A stretch of DNA of 53,840 nucleotides from Leptolyngbya sp. BC1307 (GCF_002286735.1 NZ_NRTA01000030.1:1-53840); one strand, 5' to 3'; counted from the first letter of the stretch, positions 14,884 to 23,306 are shown. A program made the numbers and translations. Notes: a model not told the origin generated them from the sequence alone.

Positions 14884-15665
14884 GTCGGTTCTGAGGTGCG
14901 TCGCCCTGCCGTCATAATTCGCACGATCACAACGCTCAGGCCGACGGACAAGGCGACCCCGAGACCGGCCAGCAGCAGATTGCCGGACTGACGCACGGCG
15001 ATCGCGCTCAAGGCCCAAACGGTCACAGCAGGGTAGAACGCATCTCCATACTTCAAGGCTACTATCGCCGCCAGTCCGGCGCTGACTGCCATCATTACCG
15101 CCGTCAGCCCGACTGAGCCTGCAAATACGGTTGACCAGACAGCGGGTAGGCTAATGATCAGCGCCGATGAGATATTGACGACGGCTGCCACGGTAATCCA
15201 GCCGAAGTAGACGCTGATAGGCGCTCTCAGCAGCCAGCGCACGGCGCGATTAGGCCGCACTGAGCGGGTTTGCACATAGGCCGCTATCAGACAGGCCAGA
15301 ATGCCCAGCATCAGCACCACCGATAGCCAAAAGCGAGCGGTCAAAAAGGCATACACCCACAGAATTTGCAGCAGACAAGCGCCGATCACCGCCCAGGAAA
15401 CTTGAGAAATCGCCGGTTGCTGTCGCTGAGCGGGCAAAGCCTGATAGAGGCTGAAGGCAATCAGCCCGACGTAGATTAGCCCCCAAATTGCAAAGGCGTA
15501 GCCAGCGGGCGTAATCAGCACATCGGCAAAAGTCGTGTTTGAGACTTCACCAATGTTTTTTCCAGCGGGCGGATAAAAGTTTGAGAGGGCGTTGATGGCG
15601 ATCGCCAGGAGCACTGCCGCCACAGTCAGCCACTGCCGCCCCCTTGATCCAATTATTTTTTGCAT
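14880..15665 (-). CDS. TspO/MBR-like tryptophan-rich membrane protein
   Basis: This protein of about 261 residues is made of some eight hydrophobic segments. FAIWGLIYVGLIAFSLYQALP and ILWVYAF resemble the core of TspO/tryptophan-rich sensory proteins, but the protein is longer than the usual 160-residue TspO, fitting the extended family often annotated tryptophan-rich sensory protein. It would sit in the plasma membrane; ligand unknown. I chose ATG 15665 because GGGAG lies six bases upstream; ATGs at 15671 and 15698 are alternatives. Confidence 0.65.
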   Translation of the reverse strand: MQKIIGSRGRQWLTVAAVLLAIAINALSNFYPPAGKNIGEVSNTTFADVLITPAGYAFAIWGLIYVGLIAFSLYQALPAQRQQPAISQVSWAVIGACLLQILWVYAFLTARFWLSVVLMLGILACLIAAYVQTRSVRPNRAVRWLLRAPISVYFGWITVAAVVNISSALIISLPAVWSTVFAGSVGLTAVMMAVSAGLAAIVALKYGDAFYPAVTVWALSAIAVRQSGNLLLAGLGVALSVGLSVVIVRIMTAGRRTSEPT

Positions 15666-15710
15666 TGACATCTCCCGATACAGCCTGACGAATCTCAAAC
15701 GAGCAAAACC

Positions 15711-15950
15711 CTAAAGCTGATCCATGATTTTCTCCAGACGGCAGCTCTCAGATTGAGCCGCGCTCAGCAAGTCATCCCAATCATTAGGCGGATTGCCGCG
15801 CTCAATCATCTTTTTGAAAAGTCGATAGGCGTCTGTTTTGCTATCGTACGCCCACTTGGTCTCAGGATCATTCACCCAGCCAAAGACAATGACCTTGCTC
15901 TCCAGGTGATATCGAAAAAATAGACGATACTGCTGACTACTCGTCCTCGC
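15711..15950 (-). pseudogene. YhaV-type toxin, C-terminal half only
   Basis: Reading leftward from the antitoxin stop, an open frame without a start codon encodes QQYRLFFRYHLESKVIVFGW, then VNDPETKWAYDSKTDAYRLF and KKMIERGNPPNDWDDLL, ending TAG at 15711. This is the C-terminal half of YhaV ribonuclease toxins, which are normally about 150 residues. The first 80 or so residues are missing, and the remaining part begins at the antitoxin's stop, so a deletion seems to have disarmed the toxin. The frame of the relic overlaps the 3' end of the antitoxin gene. Confidence 0.75.
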
Positions 15951-16266
15951 CTGGAAGTGGCGCGTTGAGTTCTCCAGTCTCGATGTTAGCTAGTAAAGAC
16001 TTCAATCGATCTACCCATTCAGCGCTGATAGGCTTCAGGTTTTGAGGGTTTTGTTCAATGTCTTTAGCCAGGAAAGCTAAAAACTTTTCCAGGACGGGGT
16101 CTTCTTCTTCAGCGCGCGCTATGTAGACTTTGCCATCTGCGCCGATGTGGTAGGCAATTTTGTCTTGCTTGCTGAGCCCGAGCGCCTTACGAACGGAGCT
16201 AGGGACAGTCGTTTGATATCGGTCGGTCAGTGTTGATTCGGCGACAGCGAATAGGGTCTCAGTCAT
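15937..16266 (-). CDS. PrlF-family (SpoVT/AbrB-type) antitoxin
   Basis: This 109-residue protein begins with an AbrB-like swapped-hairpin domain: STLTDRYQTTVPSSVRKALG (11-30) and DKIAYHIGADGKVYIARA. The C-terminal part DPVLEKFLAFLAKDIEQNP is typical of PrlF (SohA) antitoxins that pair with YhaV toxins. It would bind its promoter and the toxin. The toxin gene immediately downstream is reduced to its C-terminal half, so this antitoxin is now an orphan, possibly kept as a regulator or as protection against related toxins. Confidence 0.82.
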   Translation of the reverse strand: MTETLFAVAESTLTDRYQTTVPSSVRKALGLSKQDKIAYHIGADGKVYIARAEEEDPVLEKFLAFLAKDIEQNPQNLKPISAEWVDRLKSLLANIETGELNAPLPGEDE

Positions 16267-16561
16267 GGTGGCACTGCGGTTATAGGCTTTACTACTTAGT
16301 CAATAGTAATGCATTTGCATTGCCGAAGCTAAGGTTTCGAGTAAGTATTCCTTTGAAAGAGGGGCTTCACCATCACGCCGCATCACAACCTCAGCAGCAG
16401 GCGTCGAGCCTCAACTTCAAGCAGTGCTGCCGAGTTCTTAAAAAGCATTAAGCGATGCAAAATTATTTTTAGCCAGTTAGTTTTTTAGCAAGAAATGTTC
16501 ACGGGAGAGGCAGGTTACTTTCGCTAAGGTGAAAGTAGCTATTAAACCTTGGGAAATCGTA
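16267..16561. other. Intergenic region between prlF-like and DUF4149-like genes
   Basis: About 295 bp, A+T richer than its surroundings, and divergent, so it must carry promoters for both flanking genes. No distinct gene or clear -10/-35 pair seen. Confidence 0.4.
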
Positions 16562-17095
16562 ATGATGACCACTTCTAAACTCTCTTTGAGACAGTTTAAT
16601 TGGGATGCTTTAGTCCTTTTGATTGTGACTTTTTGGCTGAGCAGCAGCGCCCTTTTAGACTTTTTGCTAATGCCGGTGATGTACGAATCTGGCATGATGA
16701 AAGGCCCCGAGTTTGCCACTGCCGGGTACAGCATTTTTGGGATCTTTAACCGGGTAGAGCTGCTCTGCGCCGCTGCGATTTTGGCGGGTTTGCTGGCACT
16801 GCGTCAGCGTCGCGGGCAGTTTGATGTGGTTGCTAGCGGTTCTCAGAGCCGATGGGCTTTGATGATCAGCGGCGCGTTGCTGGCGATCGCTTTCATCTAC
16901 ACCTATGTTCTTACGCCTCATATGGGCGCACTCGGTCTCGACTTGAGCGGCTCTTTCGGCGGCCAAGCTCAGCCCATGCCTCGGGCAATGAGCTACCTAC
17001 ATGCTTTTTACTGGGGGCTAGAAGCCGTCAAACTGATTGCGGCTGGCTGGCTGGTGAAGCTTTGCTACCGCGACGTAGCAGCTACGTTCGAGTAA
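16562..17095 (+). CDS. DUF4149-like multi-pass membrane protein
   Basis: This protein of about 177 residues has four membrane segments (around ALVLLIVTFWLSSSALLDF, VELLCAAAILAGLLAL, WALMISGALLAIAFIYTYVL, AFYWGLEAVKLIAAGWLV). The pattern, with YSIFGIFNRVE after the first helix and a Y-x-x-x-L-T-P-H segment, fits the DUF4149 family of unknown function. Start chosen at ATG 16562 (MMTTSKL); a GTG at 16529 would add a nonconserved leader. No functional context is visible. Confidence 0.6.
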   Translation: MMTTSKLSLRQFNWDALVLLIVTFWLSSSALLDFLLMPVMYESGMMKGPEFATAGYSIFGIFNRVELLCAAAILAGLLALRQRRGQFDVVASGSQSRWALMISGALLAIAFIYTYVLTPHMGALGLDLSGSFGGQAQPMPRAMSYLHAFYWGLEAVKLIAAGWLVKLCYRDVAATFE

Positions 17096-17137
17096 CCTAC
17101 GGTGCGAATCCGACGCTAGATATTTTCAACCTGATCG

Positions 17138-17428
17138 CTAGTCTTCGCTGGGCGTTTCACTCTCAGGCCACAGTAGTCGGACTGCCAGTAGACCAAAGCC
17201 AATCGCCGCTACGCCTTTAACGATTTTGTCTGGCAGCAGCAAGGCGGTGCTTTCTCCCAGCAACACACCGATCAAGGTGGCGAGCAGCAGGGCACTAGCG
17301 GTGCCAAAGAAGACGGCTTTCGGCGAAGACGACGATCCGCCAAGGGCGATCACCGCTAGCTGACTCTTATCGCCCAGCTCTGAAATGAAGACCGCTGTAA
17401 AGCTGATTAGCAGAAGCTGAAAATCCAT
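17138..17428 (-). CDS. Half-size GDT1/TMEM165 (UPF0016) transporter subunit A
   Basis: This 96-residue protein has three membrane helices and the family motif E-L-G-D-K-S at 17-22. The UPF0016/GDT1 family exports Mn2+ or Ca2+; in cyanobacteria the two-domain member Mnx removes Mn2+ from the cytosol and protects photosynthetic cells. Each full transporter carries two E-x-G-D-K-(T/S) motifs; this gene supplies one, and the neighbour at 17474 the other. The two would form a heterodimer. It lies 45 bp downstream of its partner on the same strand. Confidence 0.88.
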   Translation of the reverse strand: MDFQLLLISFTAVFISELGDKSQLAVIALGGSSSSPKAVFFGTASALLLATLIGVLLGESTALLLPDKIVKGVAAIGFGLLAVRLLWPESETPSED

Positions 17429-17473
17429 ACTCTCTCAATGCATAGGAACGTAATCTTCAGATGTAGGACATAC

Positions 17474-17854
17474 TCACTGCCCGACAATATCGCCGATTAG
17501 CCCAATCGTAATCAGCAGCAGCAAAATTCCAGCACAAGTGTCCAGCGTATCTGAAGACACGCGCTTAGCTAGCCACCGCCCGAGCAGCACACCTACCAAG
17601 CTTGTAGCAATCAGCGCTAGACCTGCCCCTACAAATACCGTCAGCGGCGACTGCGATCCTGCACTCATCAATAGAATAGTGACCTGGGTCTTGTCGCCTA
17701 GCTCCGCCAAAAAAATGGTGACGAATGTGGATAGAAACACGCTCCAAAACACGCTAGGCGGCTGAATCGCCGATTCAGTTAGCTCATCAGGTTCATCAGC
17801 AGCTAACGGGTCTTCAGAAGTTCTGGAGGAAGCTGAGTCGGAAGAAGAGACCAT
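17474..17854 (-). CDS. Half-size GDT1/TMEM165 (UPF0016) transporter subunit B
   Basis: This 126-residue protein has an acidic Ser-rich N-terminal extension (about 1-32), then three membrane helices with the motif E-L-G-D-K-T at 51-56. It is the second half of a split cation/proton exchanger of the GDT1 family with the gene at 17138. The order B then A on the minus strand implies one transcript. Its Mn2+ specificity is inferred from cyanobacterial and plastid relatives. Confidence 0.88.
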   Translation of the reverse strand: MVSSSDSASSRTSEDPLAADEPDELTESAIQPPSVFWSVFLSTFVTIFLAELGDKTQVTILLMSAGSQSPLTVFVGAGLALIATSLVGVLLGRWLAKRVSSDTLDTCAGILLLLITIGLIGDIVGQ

Positions 17855-17937
17855 ACGAGCAATTTCATATTTGTTTCATTATCTGCAAAGCTGTCCGCGA
17901 TCGCAATCTCAATGAGCAAGTTAGCCGCCTATGCGGA

Positions 17938-18321
17938 TCAATCTTCAGCCGTTAGCTCAATCACCCTACTGTCTACGCCTACCGCCTGATAAAACCGGGT
18001 CATCTCCTCGCTGTGGCTACCGTAAATGCCGGTGATCTGCTGCTCGCAGCATTCTATGGCAAAGTCATTTAGCTCTGCAGGGGCTACATCATAGAGGTGC
18101 TCAAAGGTCTTGGGCTCCACCCGGCAAAAGTTGGGCCGCTGGTCGTAAATGCGGCATTCGCGCTGCGCCACATCGTAGTGAATGCACCAGCCGTCTTTGC
18201 CAACCATGCTCATATAGAGCGCTAGCTCAGCAGGGGTGAGATAGTCGTCGAGGTCGGGGCGGTCTGCTGGGTCAAGCTGGCAGCAGGCACCGCAATTTTT
18301 AACACACTGCCAGGTAGCCAT
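17938..18321 (-). CDS. YkgJ-type cysteine-cluster protein
   Basis: This 127-residue protein has the CxxxCxxCC motif of the YkgJ/UPF0153 family at the N-terminus (CVKNCGACC, 6-14) and further cysteines at C-I-H-Y (about 47), C-R-I-Y-D-Q-R-P-x-x-C (about 56-66) and ECCEQQ. This family is thought to bind zinc or an Fe-S cluster; its role is unknown. It lies 83 bp upstream of the GDT1 pair on the same strand and could head that operon. Confidence 0.85.
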   Translation of the reverse strand: MATWQCVKNCGACCQLDPADRPDLDDYLTPAELALYMSMVGKDGWCIHYDVAQRECRIYDQRPNFCRVEPKTFEHLYDVAPAELNDFAIECCEQQITGIYGSHSEEMTRFYQAVGVDSRVIELTAED

Positions 18322-18492
18322 AAGGTCTCAATAGATAACATTGCATAGAAAGGAAGCTTGCTATAAGGTATCGTACCCCGCTCCGCGATGCGCTTTCTCA
18401 GCGCAGCAACGAGGGCTAAAACGCATGAGAAAGGGGGCTCCTAGAACTTAGAATTTTGTAAACAAAGTTTAATTTCACCTGCCCTCAGCAGG

Positions 18493-18498
18493 TACAAT
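18493..18498 (+). promoter_or_regulatory. Putative -10 box of psb30
   Basis: TACAAT lies 54 bp upstream of the psb30 ATG in an otherwise gene-free region. No good -35 hexamer is seen at the right spacing (TTTAAT at 18468-18473 is 19 bp away). Tentative. Confidence 0.3.
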
Positions 18499-18551
18499 GC
18501 TTGCAGTGAAATTGTCTCAATCTGGTTCGGCTAGAACTGTTCGGAGGATAA

Positions 18552-18671
18552 ATGGCCTTTCTAAGTAATATTGATTTTGTCTTGATTGCCCAGCTCACCA
18601 TGCTGGCTATGGTGGTTATTTCTGGCCCGGCGGTTGTATTTTTGCTGGCCCTGCGTGGCGGCGACCTCTAA
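18552..18671 (+). CDS. psb30: Photosystem II protein Psb30 (Ycf12)
   Basis: A 39-codon gene preceded by GGAGG (18543-18547). The peptide begins MAFLSNIDFVLIAQL and continues through a single membrane helix, LAMVVISGPAVVFLLA, to the tail LRGGDL. This is the Psb30/Ycf12 pattern: one transmembrane helix with a S/A-G-P-x-V-x-x-L-L-A centre and a short basic tail. Psb30 is a peripheral small subunit at the edge of photosystem II near cytochrome b559 and helps stabilise the complex. The gene is monocistronic, followed at 18753 by a strong terminator. Confidence 0.9.
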   Translation: MAFLSNIDFVLIAQLTMLAMVVISGPAVVFLLALRGGDL

Positions 18672-18752
18672 AGGCTTACTAAATAAGCTTTTTGCAGAGA
18701 GCTTCACAACTTACAAACCGGGTTGGAACCGCTGCTAGAGACAATTATGGTT

Positions 18753-18788
18753 GCTCCCCTATCACAGTTGTGAGGTGGGGGAGCTTTT
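18753..18788 (+). terminator. Rho-independent terminator downstream of psb30
   Basis: GCTCCCC (18753-18759) pairs with GGGGAGC (18778-18784); an inner TCAC/GTGA extends the stem. It is followed by TTTT at 18785-18788. It fits the end of the psb30 transcript about 80 bp past its stop. Confidence 0.85.
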
Positions 18789-18841
18789 CAGTGCTGGCGG
18801 TAAGATATTCCAGGAGGTGAGTAGCAAAGGCGGCACAGTGG

Positions 18842-19540
18842 CTAAGCTTTAGCACGCTGCTGAAGAATGGACTGGGCGATCGCCAGATCTACAGGCGTCG
18901 TCACCTTCAAGTTCGTCTCCTCCCCTTCAACGATGCTGACGGGCACCCCGCATTTTTCTAGTAGAGCGGCATCGTCAGTCACCTGCCAGTTTTGCTGCTG
19001 CCCTCGACGGTGACATCGCTTCAGCCACTCTACCTCAAATCCCTGAGGAGTCTGCGCTGCCCAGAGCTGAGCGCGGTCGGGAGTATGGGTGATAATTTTC
19101 TGAGCGTTGACCTGCTTGATCGTATCTTTGACCGGAACTGCCGCGATGAGTCCGGCGACTTGACGAACCGCTACCGCACAGCGATTAAACAGATCGGGAG
19201 TGGCCAGACAGCGCGCGCCATCGTGAATCAGAATGTGAGTAGCCGCTGCTGGGAGTGCCTGCAGTCCGTTATATACCGAGGCTTGCCGGGTATCGCCACC
19301 GGGAATAAATTCCACGGGCGTGGGCCGCTGGTGCTGACTGAGCACCTGATCAACAATTTGCTCAAAGTCAGACCGGTCTACCGGCTGGCAAATGATGCCA
19401 ATCCAGTCGATGCTACTGGCGGCAATGGCAGCGTCTAATGTCCAGGCGAGGATAGGGCGGTCTATGAGCGGCAGCAGCAGCTTGTTGCGATCGCTGCCCA
19501 TGCGACGACCTACACCAGCCGCCGGAAGAAGTAAATGCAT
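18842..19540 (-). CDS. ispD: 2-C-methyl-D-erythritol 4-phosphate cytidylyltransferase
   Basis: IspD joins CTP to MEP to give CDP-ME, the third step of the MEP isoprenoid pathway that feeds carotenoids, phytol and quinones. The 232-residue protein starts MHLLLPAAGVGRRMGSDRNK, the CTP-binding loop, and has ILIHDGARCLATPDLFNR, VPVKDTIK, RAQLWAAQTPQGFEV and TDDAALLEK, all family hallmarks. ATG 19540 is preferred over 19552. It is monocistronic, convergent with psb30. The pathway's kinase, ispE, lies 7 kb away in this window. Confidence 0.96.
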   Translation of the reverse strand: MHLLLPAAGVGRRMGSDRNKLLLPLIDRPILAWTLDAAIAASSIDWIGIICQPVDRSDFEQIVDQVLSQHQRPTPVEFIPGGDTRQASVYNGLQALPAAATHILIHDGARCLATPDLFNRCAVAVRQVAGLIAAVPVKDTIKQVNAQKIITHTPDRAQLWAAQTPQGFEVEWLKRCHRRGQQQNWQVTDDAALLEKCGVPVSIVEGEETNLKVTTPVDLAIAQSILQQRAKA

Positions 19541-19708
19541 ATCCAAATCCACCCGAGAAATTGGTCAGGCCCAGATCATATGTACACCCTAACTGGTAGT
19601 TAAAAACACCGTTTTACAGCAATTTGGTTTTATTTCTGGCGGTAATCGTGTTTCATCCCCGGTGTCCCTTAGAATGGTGAGCGGATCAAAGTATTGAATT
19701 TTAACCGC

Positions 19709-20671
19709 ATGCGTATACTGGCCCTAGTCCCCGGCAGCATCAGTCATCAGCTTTTGTTTTTTCCGGCCTTAGACGATATTAAAAGGGCCTATCCAAACGC
19801 CGAAATTGCCGTTGTAGTTGAACCTAAGTCAGCTCCTGCCTACCGAGTTTCGAAGATTGTCGATACCGTTATTCCGTTTCCGTTTGCCGGTGCAAAAAGT
19901 CCCTCTGACTGGGCTAATTTATTGGGCACTATTCGCGATCGCGAATACGAAGTAGCGATCACAACCGATACACGCTGGAGCACGGGTCTGCTGCTGTGGC
20001 TGAGCGGCGTGCCCACTCGCATCACCTACAGCAGCACTGGCACGCCCTGGTTTTTTACGGCGACTGTCCCTGAGAAGGCTGAGTACCGGGCCGAGCGCTA
20101 TCACGATTTGCTGAGCGCCATTAAAATCAACGGGGCCACTCCCGAACCGGCGATCAACGTGCCCGAAGGCGATATTGCCTGGGCCAATGCGCTACGCGAT
20201 CGCCTCAAGCTAAAAGATGGCTACGTGCTCATGTATCCGGGGCCAGAAGCCGGCGACAGCAGCCAATCTGCCGACTATCCGGTGGCTAGCTGGCAAAAGC
20301 TGATTCAAGACTTTCGCGATAAACAGCCGCAGCTACCCGTTGTTTTGCTGCAGACTAACCACAGCACAGAGCAGGCCAACGCGCTAAAAAATCTCGACTC
20401 TCAGCTGATTGTGGCGATGGCAGAAAATCTTGGCCAGACAGCAGCGATCATTGCTGGGGCCGATCTGGTGCTGACGCCCAATAGCTATATCATGCAGCTA
20501 TCGGTCGCCCTGAAAGTATTTACACTGGCGCTCTTTGGCGCACACAAGCCCCAAGAAATGCTGCCGCCTGTTGAAGGTGAGGAAGCTCGGTTTTTAGGCA
20601 TTGCCTCTGACACCAGCCGGGTAGCTGATATCCAACCAGAGGCAGTTTTACAAAAAGTCTGGGGTGGCTAG
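19709..20671 (+). CDS. Glycosyltransferase family 9 (heptosyltransferase-like)
   Basis: This 320-residue protein has the two-Rossmann GT-B fold of GT9. The N-terminal MRILALVPGSISHQLLFFPA matches the family's start (G-x-x-x-x-x-x-x-P-A-L), and near the C-terminus are ADLVLTPNSYIMQLSVALKV and LFGAHKP, where GT9 proteins bind the nucleotide sugar. Canonical heptosyltransferases add ADP-heptose to LPS; cyanobacterial members probably modify other surface polysaccharides, and the usual D-x-x-x-x-H-x-x-x-A residues are altered here (S/Y at the H position). ATG 19709 is chosen over TTG 19694. No neighbouring sugar genes. Confidence 0.75.
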   Translation: MRILALVPGSISHQLLFFPALDDIKRAYPNAEIAVVVEPKSAPAYRVSKIVDTVIPFPFAGAKSPSDWANLLGTIRDREYEVAITTDTRWSTGLLLWLSGVPTRITYSSTGTPWFFTATVPEKAEYRAERYHDLLSAIKINGATPEPAINVPEGDIAWANALRDRLKLKDGYVLMYPGPEAGDSSQSADYPVASWQKLIQDFRDKQPQLPVVLLQTNHSTEQANALKNLDSQLIVAMAENLGQTAAIIAGADLVLTPNSYIMQLSVALKVFTLALFGAHKPQEMLPPVEGEEARFLGIASDTSRVADIQPEAVLQKVWGG

Positions 20672-20857
20672 GCTGACCCTGATAGGTCTAGCGAGATCAC
20701 TGATCGTAGCTTTGCTGAAGCGCTCTTGGGGCGATCGCCATAAAGGGCCATCACAAAAGGCCACCACAAAGGGCATTGGCTGAGCAAAGTAGGGGCATCT
20801 GCTGTTCGTCTATCTTCTCATCACCAATCCTGTTGACACTTCATCTCTTTTAGAACT

Positions 20858-21421
20858 ATGGATCGTATTCAGACGCAAGCCTCCAAGATTTGGGATCTTT
20901 TGTTCGCTAACGAAACCGCTGCGACCTATCAAAAGGCGCTCAATCTCACGGGTACTTTTCTCACAGAATTAGCACAGCTAGTTTGGCTGATAGTTTGCTC
21001 GGTGTTTGTCTTTGGCGCTTGGGTTGGCGACGCTTCAATGAAGGCAGGTCAGAGCATTCGCGAATGGGTAGACCGGCAGAGTAGCGGTGCGGTTAAGCCA
21101 GCCAGCCAGAAGTCAGTCACGGCAGCGGGCAAAAGCCTGCTGGGTACAGGGCGCGATGGTGCGGCTTACTTGCTGGCTCAGGCCCGCGAACAGCTTGGCT
21201 TAGAATCAGCTCCCCCGGCTAGTCAGACGAAGACAGCATCCGTCAGCATACCGCCACAGCCTGCGCCGCCTGAACCCACTCAGTCGCCTGTCGCAGCGGT
21301 GCCTGAACAGCCCAGAGGATATGGCTCTGCAGAACCGCCTAGCAGCCTAGCCGAAGAGGATCTCGTTGACGAGGCTGACGAAGCAGCAGATGACGATTGG
21401 CCGCCTAAAGACGACATCTAG
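20858..21421 (+). CDS. Hypothetical membrane-anchored protein with Pro/acidic tail
   Basis: This is a 187-residue protein that I do not recognise. It has an amphipathic N-terminus, one membrane segment (about 35-55, ELAQLVWLIVCSVFVFGAW), a basic middle and a low-complexity C-terminal tail (about 118-187) rich in Pro, Gln and Ser, ending in a run of Asp/Glu. It may be a membrane-tethered scaffold. It is convergent with the CPBP protease; coding is supported by length and codon pattern. Confidence 0.55.
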   Translation: MDRIQTQASKIWDLLFANETAATYQKALNLTGTFLTELAQLVWLIVCSVFVFGAWVGDASMKAGQSIREWVDRQSSGAVKPASQKSVTAAGKSLLGTGRDGAAYLLAQAREQLGLESAPPASQTKTASVSIPPQPAPPEPTQSPVAAVPEQPRGYGSAEPPSSLAEEDLVDEADEAADDDWPPKDDI

Positions 21422-21456
21422 GCGATCATCGCTACCCGGTTCTATCTATTAGCGGC

Positions 21457-23061
21457 TCAATTGCTGCCGCTGCCTAAGACAAAGAGCCCTAGCATGGTGA
21501 CACTGTTCCAGGCGCTGTGAAGCAAAATAGAGGACATCAGATTGCGCGATCGCACATACGCAAACCCCAAAATTGCCCCCAGTACGGTGAGCGGCAGCAC
21601 TTCTGAAAAGCTCAGGTGAGCCACCGAAAAGATCAGGCTGCTCAGGCCGATGGCTCCCCAGACGGGCAGATAACGGGTCAGCGAAGGCAGCAAAAAGCCA
21701 CGAAACAGGATTTCTTCAAAGACCGGGGCCGCGATCGCCGCTGTAAATAAAAACATCCCCAGTGCCAGCGGATCGCGCTCTTCTAGCACTAGCTGCAAGA
21801 TTGGATTATTACCCCCCTGCCCCTGCCAGATCTGTTGATTGAGCAAAGAAACCACCACCATCAAAGGCAAGGCCACAAAGTAGCTGCCCAGCCCCCACAG
21901 CGGCCATTTGCCCGATAGCTTGAGCCGAAACCAGTCTTTAGGCAACGGCAAATAGCTCTTAATCGACCAGTACAGGACGCCCAGCGTACTGGCTGCCATC
22001 AATCCATAAAACACTAGCGAATAGAAGGCTTTGCCCCGGCTAGTCAGACCGATCACCAGGCTGTCTGAAGTCCAATCAGGGCTCCAATGTGCTAGAGACC
22101 CTGCGATCGCCAGTCCAGCATCTGCCCCTCCATCTGGCAGTAAGAAAGACTGTCCGGCGGCTAAGCCAACCTGGAGCCCCAGCGGCAAGACAATTTGCCC
22201 CACAAACAAAAAGCCGCCGACAATCACCTGCCAAATTACTTCCCAATCCCAGGGCACCTGCCACTGACCTTCGGGAATGGCCAAAATAGCCGTCTCTTTA
22301 CCTTTGAGCAGCCGCTGCCCGATCAGCGCTATCAGCCCGGCTGTGCCCAGCAATCCGCCGAGAGAAGGCAGTATCCCTACCAGACTCAGCTTGATCAAGG
22401 TGCGTTCAGCGATGACGCTTTCTGACGCTTCGAGCTGTGTTAGCTGTTCGCTCTGATCATTGACGCTGTAAAGGCGTTTGAGTGCGCTATAGCGAAACCA
22501 GCCGCTGAGCCGTGCCTGGATAACGGCTGCTGTCTCTGGCTGGGTAACCGGAGGAGTTTGCCAGAGGTTGGCCAATGTATCGGCGGCGATCGCCTCATCA
22601 CTGGCGCTGTCAGCTAACTGTCGCCAGGTTTGGATTGCCTTGGTCACCTGGTCTCGCTGGGCTTGCACCATGCCTAGCCGCAAATCGATCTGATTGATCT
22701 GCTGCTGCTGCGCTAGGGCCGTGGCAGATAGCTGTAAATTGCTGCCATCACTGGCCTCCGAAGTCTCTTCAATCTGCTGTAGCCGGGCCAGTCCGGTAGC
22801 CGATGCTTCACGCACTTCCAGATATTGCTCAGTAGCGGTTTCTAGAGCGTCTTTACCAAAGACAGCGCTGCGAAACTGCTGCACTTCGGCTTCAGGTAGG
22901 CCGCTGCCCCGCCACTCACTGGCCTGCACCAGCAAATCGGTTTGATAGAGCTGTAGCTGGCTGCCCACCTGCGGTTCGCTCAGGCTGCTAATGAGCGATG
23001 CGCCCATCTCCAATGCCACGATAAACGTCAAAAAAGAGAGGACTATACGCTTGAAGGTCAT
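21457..23061 (-). CDS. CPBP-family intramembrane glutamic protease, long form
   Basis: This protein of about 534 residues has an N-terminal membrane helix, a long periplasmic or cytosolic helical region (about 30-220, rich in Gln, Glu and Ala, likely coiled coil), then eight membrane helices. The C-terminal CPBP (Abi) domain holds FEEILFRGFLL (catalytic E-E-x-x-x-R), FSVAHLSFSE (F-x-x-x-H) and LLHSAWNS (H-x-x-x-N/B). All three motifs are present, so it may be an active protease like Rce1/SROAP relatives. CPBP proteins in plants and cyanobacteria are linked to stress and bacteriocin immunity. ATG 23061 is preferred over 23136, whose extra 25 residues are nonconserved in appearance. Confidence 0.82.
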   Translation of the reverse strand: MTFKRIVLSFLTFIVALEMGASLISSLSEPQVGSQLQLYQTDLLVQASEWRGSGLPEAEVQQFRSAVFGKDALETATEQYLEVREASATGLARLQQIEETSEASDGSNLQLSATALAQQQQINQIDLRLGMVQAQRDQVTKAIQTWRQLADSASDEAIAADTLANLWQTPPVTQPETAAVIQARLSGWFRYSALKRLYSVNDQSEQLTQLEASESVIAERTLIKLSLVGILPSLGGLLGTAGLIALIGQRLLKGKETAILAIPEGQWQVPWDWEVIWQVIVGGFLFVGQIVLPLGLQVGLAAGQSFLLPDGGADAGLAIAGSLAHWSPDWTSDSLVIGLTSRGKAFYSLVFYGLMAASTLGVLYWSIKSYLPLPKDWFRLKLSGKWPLWGLGSYFVALPLMVVVSLLNQQIWQGQGGNNPILQLVLEERDPLALGMFLFTAAIAAPVFEEILFRGFLLPSLTRYLPVWGAIGLSSLIFSVAHLSFSEVLPLTVLGAILGFAYVRSRNLMSSILLHSAWNSVTMLGLFVLGSGSN

Positions 23062-23306
23062 GCTAGGTGAAAATCTCTTAAACAAAAACGGTGGCCAGAT
23101 GGCCAAGATATCGGTATTCACGCCGCCAGCCGTCATAGCGGCACCGGCACAGCCTGTATTATCGCACTTTGCTCAAGGCGGCTGAGCGTTTTGCGACTGA
23201 GAATTTCCTAAACCCGGCAGTTTTCTACTTTTGAGCGCACTTTCTAGCCACCACCAGCCGCTAAAATTAGGCCACTTCTCTTAACAATTGCCATCCCGCC
23301 CTCACC

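Noticed and set aside
17096-17115. GCGAATCC resembling a tRNA T-loop
   Set aside because: No matching acceptor, D or anticodon arms; not a tRNA.
18393-18433. CTTTCTCA / TGAGAAAG inverted repeat upstream of psb30
   Set aside because: 25-base loop and no further support; not reported as a regulatory element.
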